A model generated the notes under the pieces. That model did not search any database, had not been told where the DNA came from, and saw nothing but the letters and a program-made list of their open reading frames with translations. The translations under genes were made by a program, and so were the position numbers. Positions 5,136 to 8,466 of a DNA stretch of 8,466 nucleotides are shown here, one piece after another. The stretch lies in contig CALMLK010000135.1 in NCBI GenBank assembly GCA_937868035.1, positions 1 to 8,466 of the forward strand, written 5' to 3'. Source of the DNA: an uncultured Alphaproteobacteria bacterium (GTDB lineage: Bacteria > Pseudomonadota > Alphaproteobacteria > Rhizobiales > Aestuariivirgaceae). How positions within the stretch are numbered: position 1 is the stretch's first letter; each line of letters opens with the position of its first letter.

Positions 5136-6746
5136 ATGTTCGAAACCTTAAGCGAGCGCCTGACAGGCATCTTCGACAAGCTCACCGGCCGCGGTGCGCT
5201 GTCGGAAGCTGATGTCGATGCCGCCATGCGCGAAGTCCGCCGCGCCCTGCTGGAAGCCGACGTTGCCCTCGAAGTGGTCAAGACCTTCACCGAGAAGGTC
5301 CGCGAAAAGGCCGTGGGCGCCGAGATCGTCAAGTCGATCAAGCCCGGCCAGATGGTCGTCAAGCTCGTCCACGACCAGCTTGTCGAAACCCTGGGTTCGG
5401 ACCAGGCTGCCCTCAATCTCCGCGCCTCGCCGCCGGTCGCCATTCTCATGGTGGGCCTGCAGGGTTCAGGCAAGACCACCTCCACCGCCAAGATTGCCAA
5501 GCGCCTGCAGGAGCGCGAGAAGCGCAAGGTCCTGATGGCCTCGCTCGACACGCGCCGCCCCGCCGCGCAGGAGCAGTTGGAAATTCTCGGCAAGCAGGTG
5601 AAGGTGGATACGCTCCCCATCATCAAGGGCGAAAGCCCGGTCGCCATCGCCAAGCGCGCCATGGGCGAGGCCCGCAAGGGCGCCTATGACGTGGTGATGC
5701 TCGATACCGCGGGCCGCCTGCACATCGACGAGGAACTCCTCGCCGAAGCTGCCGCCGTGCGCGACATCGCCAAGCCCAAGGAAACGCTGCTCGTCGCCGA
5801 TGCGCTGACAGGCCAGGACGCCGTCAACCTCGCCCGCGCCTTTGACGAGAAGATCGGCATCACCGGCATCGTCCTCACCCGCATCGACGGCGATGGCCGC
5901 GGTGGTGCGGCCCTGTCCATGCGTGCCGTCACCGGCAAGCCCATCAAGCTCATGGGCACCGGCGAAAAGCTCGACGGCCTTGAGGATTTCCATCCGAGCC
6001 GCATCGCCGGCCGCATCCTTGGCATGGGCGACGTCGTCTCGCTCGTGGAAAAGGCCGCCCAGGAAATCGACCACGAGAAGGCCCGCAAGATCGCCGAGCG
6101 GATGCGCAAGGGCGCCTTCGACATGAACGACCTTGCCGACCAGCTGAAGCAGCTGGAACGCATGGGCGGCATGGGCGGCGTGATGAAGATGCTGCCCGGC
6201 ATGGGCAAGGTGCAGAAGCAGCTGGAAGGCACCGACCTCGACAAGACCGTGTTCAAGCGTCAGCTCGCCATCATCGGCTCCATGAACAAGCGCGAGCGCA
6301 TGACGCCGAAGATCATCGACGGCAAGCGCCGCAAGCGTATCGCCGCAGGCTCGGGCACCAAGGTGGAGGAGGTGAACAAGCTCCTCAAGATGCACCTGCA
6401 GATGTCCGGGATGATGAAGCAGATGGGCTCCGGCAAGGGCATGTTCGGCAAGATGTTCGGCGGCAAGGGCATGCCGAGCGAAGCAGAAATGGAAGCCATG
6501 CAGAAGGAACTCGCCGGCATGGATCCCAACAGCCTGCCGCCGGAACTCCGCGACCTCGCCCAGGGCGGGGGATTGGGCGGCGGCGCGGGCGGCGGATCGT
6601 CCGTACCCGGACAAATGCCCGACCTCTCGAAACTTCTGGGCCCCGGCGGCCCGAAACTCCCCGGACTGGGGGGCGGCCTCGGCGGCCTCCCTGGTCTCGG
6701 CGGCAATCCCTTCAAGGGCCTCCCCGGCCTTGGAAAGAAAAAGTGA
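5136..6746 (+). CDS. ffh: Signal recognition particle GTPase Ffh (SRP54)
   Basis: Ffh binds 4.5S RNA and signal peptides emerging from ribosomes, and delivers them to FtsY at the inner membrane using GTP. The N domain helical bundle (about 1-90) has the A38-L-L-E-A-D-V motif. The GTPase (G) domain shows G107-L-Q-G-S-G-K-T-T115, D139-T-R-R-P-A-A, D190-T-A-G-R194, T248-R-I-D-G-D and G274-T-G-E-K. The methionine-rich M domain (about 320-435) includes the RNA-binding segment R398[10 protein letters not shown] and many methionines for signal peptides. At 536 residues it is about 80 longer than the 453-residue E. coli protein. The excess is a Gly/Pro/Leu-rich low-complexity tail (about 475-536) ending in three lysines. 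The ATG at 5136 is chosen because AGGA lies seven bases before it and MFETLSERL is the standard Ffh start; an in-frame upstream extension runs through the leader. It heads an operon with rpsP, 34 bases downstream. Confidence 0.97.
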   Translation: MFETLSERLTGIFDKLTGRGALSEADVDAAMREVRRALLEADVALEVVKTFTEKVREKAVGAEIVKSIKPGQMVVKLVHDQLVETLGSDQAALNLRASPPVAILMVGLQGSGKTTSTAKIAKRLQEREKRKVLMASLDTRRPAAQEQLEILGKQVKVDTLPIIKGESPVAIAKRAMGEARKGAYDVVMLDTAGRLHIDEELLAEAAAVRDIAKPKETLLVADALTGQDAVNLARAFDEKIGITGIVLTRIDGDGRGGAALSMRAVTGKPIKLMGTGEKLDGLEDFHPSRIAGRILGMGDVVSLVEKAAQEIDHEKARKIAERMRKGAFDMNDLADQLKQLERMGGMGGVMKMLPGMGKVQKQLEGTDLDKTVFKRQLAIIGSMNKRERMTPKIIDGKRRKRIAAGSGTKVEEVNKLLKMHLQMSGMMKQMGSGKGMFGKMFGGKGMPSEAEMEAMQKELAGMDPNSLPPELRDLAQGGGLGGGAGGGSSVPGQMPDLSKLLGPGGPKLPGLGGGLGGLPGLGGNPFKGLPGLGKKK

Positions 6747-6780
6747 TCAATCCCTTTCAGTCATTACAGGAGAAACCAAC

Positions 6781-7161
6781 ATGGCACTGAAAATCCGCCT
6801 CGCGCGCGCTGGCTCGAAGAAGCGTCCTTACTATCACATCGTCGTCGCCGCGGCGACGAGCCCGCGTGACGGCAAGTACATCGACGTCGTCGGCTCCTTC
6901 AACCCGCTCCTCGCCAAGACCGACGAGAACCGCGTGAAGCTCGACGCCGCCAAGGCTGCCGACTGGCTCAAGAAGGGCGCCCAGCCGACGGACCGCGTGC
7001 TCCGCTTCCTCGACAAGGCCGGCCTCAAGAAGCGCGATGCCCGCAACAACCCGAACAAGGCTCTCCCCGGCAAGAAGCGCCAGGAACGCGAGAAGGCCGC
7101 CGCTGCCGCTGCCGCCGCTGCTGCCGCCGCCGCTGCTCCGGCTGAAGGCGCAGCCTCGTAA
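6781..7161 (+). CDS. rpsP: 30S ribosomal protein S16
   Basis: S16 binds 16S rRNA in the body of the small subunit and helps its assembly. The start [20 protein letters not shown] is diagnostic, as are the S28[15 protein letters not shown] and R51-V-K-L-D segments and P69-T-D-R-V. The 126-residue length exceeds the usual 80-90 because of a basic stretch (96-105) and a tail of 14 consecutive alanines (106-119) ending PAEGAAS. The start is fixed by AGGAGA (6768-6773), seven bases before the ATG. It lies 34 bases after ffh and is followed by a strong hairpin, so the operon seems to be ffh-rpsP only. In many proteobacteria rimM, trmD and rplS follow rpsP; here they do not. Confidence 0.97.
   Translation: MALKIRLARAGSKKRPYYHIVVAAATSPRDGKYIDVVGSFNPLLAKTDENRVKLDAAKAADWLKKGAQPTDRVLRFLDKAGLKKRDARNNPNKALPGKKRQEREKAAAAAAAAAAAAAAPAEGAAS
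7096..7137 (+). repeat. GCC/GCT tract coding 14 alanines in rpsP
   Basis: Fourteen alanine codons in a row mix GCC and GCT in an irregular order. The tract is prone to length change by slippage or recombination in whole codons, which would not break the reading frame. Confidence 0.85.
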
Positions 7162-7181
7162 TACCGTCTGCACGGATGACC

Positions 7182-7210
7182 AAGGCCGTCCCGCCCTGCG
7201 GGGCGGCCTT
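7182..7210 (+). terminator. Terminator hairpin after rpsP
   Basis: Bases 7182-7193 pair with 7199-7210 over twelve positions, with one G-U pair and a 5-base CCCTG loop. It starts 20 bases after the rpsP stop. The following sequence CGCATGTTGT has few Ts, so it is a poor match to the classic U-tract but the stem is very stable. Its position, before a separate promoter for the next gene, supports the end of the ffh-rpsP operon. Confidence 0.72.
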
Positions 7211-7241
7211 CGCATGTTGTGGAACGCCCGCGCCGGAGCGA

Positions 7242-7269
7242 TTGAATCCTGCGTTGCCTCGCCTATGGT
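7242..7269 (+). promoter_or_regulatory. Putative promoter giving a leaderless aminotransferase mRNA
   Basis: TTGAAT (7242-7247) and TATGGT (7264-7269) are 16 bases apart. The expected start point, seven bases past the -10 box, coincides with the A of the ATG at 7276. The G-run GGGGA touches the ATG directly, too close for a normal ribosome binding site, which also points to a leaderless transcript. An ATG at 7265 is in another frame. Confidence 0.4.
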
Positions 7270-7275
7270 TGGGGA

Positions 7276-8373
7276 ATGCCGTCCTTCACGCCCATCATCG
7301 AAAAGCTGCCATCGACCGTTCCCTTCGTTGGTCCCGAAGCGCTTGAGCGGCGCAACGGCGCGCAAATCACGGCGCGCATCGGCGCCAACGAAAGTGTTTT
7401 CGGTCCCAGCCCGAAGGCGATTGCCGCCATGCAGGCCGCGGCGTCGGAAAGCTGGATGTATGGCGATCCCGAGCACCATGACCTGAAGTCTGCCATCGCC
7501 CGTTCCCGCGGGGTCGGGCCGGAAAACATTGCCTGTGGCGGCGGCATCGATGGCCTGCTGGGCCTTGTCGTCCGCCTCTTCATTTCCCCGGGCGATACCG
7601 TGGCAACCTCGCTTGGCGCCTATCCGACATTCAACTTTCATGTCGCGGCAGCAGGCGGAAGACTTGTCACGACGCCCTACGTCAACGACCGCGAAGACCC
7701 GCAGTCACTCCTCGGCCTTGCGCGGGCGGAAAAGGCCAAGCTCCTCTACTTCGCCAATCCGGACAATCCCATGGGCAGCCATTGGCCCGCAGCCGATGTG
7801 GACCGCCTGATCGCCGCCACGCCGGATGATTGCCTGTTGCTGCTCGATGAAGCCTATGTCGAATTTGCCCCCGATGGCACTGCGCCACGCTTCGACACGG
7901 CGCGCCGCAACCTGCTGCGTTTCCGCACCTTCTCCAAGGCACACGGCATGGCCGGCATTCGCGTGGGCTATGTGATCGGCGAGGCGCATCTGATTGCCGC
8001 CTTCGACAAGATCCGCAATCACTTCGGCATCAGCCGCATCTCGCAAGCGGGGGCCATTGCCGCGTTGGCCGATACCGCATGGATCGCCCATGTCAGGACG
8101 GAGGTCGCGGCTTCGCGCCAGCGCCTCCAGGCGATTGCCGCCGCCAACGGATTGACCGCCCTTCCGTCAGCCACGAATTTCGTCACCATTGATTGCGGCC
8201 GCGATGGCGCCTTCGCCCGCGCCATTGTCGATGGCCTTCTCACCCATGGCATCTTCATCCGCATGCCGGGTGTGGCTCCCCTCAACCGCTGCATCCGCAT
8301 CTCCTGCGGCGGCGCGGAAGAGATGCAAGCCCTTGAAGCCGCTCTCCCGCGCGTACTGGCAACGCTTCGTTAA
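7276..8373 (+). CDS. HisC-family (histidinol-phosphate aminotransferase-like) PLP enzyme
   Basis: This 365-residue cytosolic fold-type I aminotransferase is of the usual HisC length. Visible marks are A37-N-E-S with G43-P-S-P, Y62-G-D-P-E, Y116, N161-P-D-N-P-M-G for cofactor and substrate contacts, D191-E-A-Y194-V-E-F, and T218-F-S-K221-A-H-G-M-A-G-I-R-V-G-Y. K221 would form the Schiff base with PLP, and the C-terminal R341 (RISCG) would bind the substrate carboxylate. HisC transfers an amino group between glutamate and imidazole-acetol phosphate in histidine synthesis. Close relatives act on aromatic amino acids or make threonine phosphate for cobalamin, and no his, trp/tyr or cob gene is nearby to decide. 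It stands alone after the rpsP terminator, with a promoter that suggests a leaderless message. The family call is firm; the substrate is not. Confidence 0.88.
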   Translation: MPSFTPIIEKLPSTVPFVGPEALERRNGAQITARIGANESVFGPSPKAIAAMQAAASESWMYGDPEHHDLKSAIARSRGVGPENIACGGGIDGLLGLVVRLFISPGDTVATSLGAYPTFNFHVAAAGGRLVTTPYVNDREDPQSLLGLARAEKAKLLYFANPDNPMGSHWPAADVDRLIAATPDDCLLLLDEAYVEFAPDGTAPRFDTARRNLLRFRTFSKAHGMAGIRVGYVIGEAHLIAAFDKIRNHFGISRISQAGAIAALADTAWIAHVRTEVAASRQRLQAIAAANGLTALPSATNFVTIDCGRDGAFARAIVDGLLTHGIFIRMPGVAPLNRCIRISCGGAEEMQALEAALPRVLATLR

Positions 8374-8466
8374 CCCCTTCACAACTCTTCCGGGAAAATC
8401 CCGCAATGGGCGGGCATTCTGCAACGCGCGGTTAATTCCCCCTGCCTATTTTTCACGCTTCAGGGG
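8374..8466. other. Intergenic end of window, small hairpins only
   Basis: After the aminotransferase stop there is no reading frame I would call. CGGGA-AAA-TCCCG (8391-8403) can form a small hairpin but no T-run follows, and an overlapping alternative pairs CCCGC (8400-8404) with GCGGG (8410-8414). CCCCTG (8439-8444) and CAGGGG (8461-8466) are complementary around an AT-rich stretch and are cut by the window edge. This may be the start of a promoter region for the next gene. Confidence 0.35.

Noticed and set aside
3956..5677. Open frame of 573 codons on the minus strand across the CPBP gene, the ffh leader and the start of ffh
   Set aside because: It crosses a divergent promoter region and lies antisense to the highly conserved Ffh NG domain. 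Its composition is Arg/Ala/Ser shadow-like with no recognisable motif.
5466..6614. Open frame of 382 codons antisense to ffh, rich in His, Leu and Ala
   Set aside because: Mirror of the regular codon use of ffh, with no start signal and no motif.
8370..8436. Possible CtrA-type binding sites at TTAACC (8370-8375) and GGTTAA (8430-8435)
   Set aside because: The two half sites are far apart, and neither fits the TTAA-N7-TTAA spacing or the full TTAACCAT form well enough.

Overview
This window looks like chromosomal core DNA from a GC-rich alphaproteobacterium (GC-rich by eye, not computed). The case rests on three things: a class II fructose-bisphosphate aldolase N-terminus of the type common in that class, an Ffh with a long Gly/Pro/Met-rich tail, and an S16 with a poly-Ala tail. 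Nothing points below class level with confidence. I see no insertion sequence, integrase, tRNA, rRNA or CRISPR array. Eight complete genes and one partial gene cover almost all of the sequence.

Left block (1-1760, minus strand). A DUF3750-type membrane-anchored protein is followed, with a 4-base start/stop overlap, by a six-helix voltage-gated-type potassium channel that carries a C-terminal four-cysteine zinc ribbon. After a 92-base gap with its own possible promoter comes the 5' end of fba, cut by the window edge.

Middle block (1814-4809). A two-gene aconitase X unit runs on the plus strand (large catalytic subunit, then small swivel subunit, sharing one base at TGATG). Its stop overlaps, tail to tail, the stop of a minus-strand stand-alone GyrI-like ligand-binding protein. 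Upstream of that, on the same minus strand, is a CPBP (Rce1/CAAX-type) intramembrane protease. No substrate-specific partner of the aconitase X is present, so its substrate is open.

Right block (4810-8373). A divergent intergenic region of about 330 bases holds a promoter for the protease gene and a good promoter for ffh. The ffh leader is about 190 bases long and has an inverted repeat, a nested two-helix element and possible loop pairing between them. ffh (signal recognition particle GTPase) and rpsP (ribosomal protein S16) form an operon closed by a strong hairpin. The usual rimM-trmD-rplS genes do not follow. Instead there is a HisC-family aminotransferase whose promoter geometry suggests a leaderless mRNA.

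There is no obvious new multi-gene system. The observations most worth checking are the structured ffh leader, the orphan split aconitase X with an unusual active-site loop in its small subunit, the zinc-ribbon potassium channel next to DUF3750, and the leaderless aminotransferase start.
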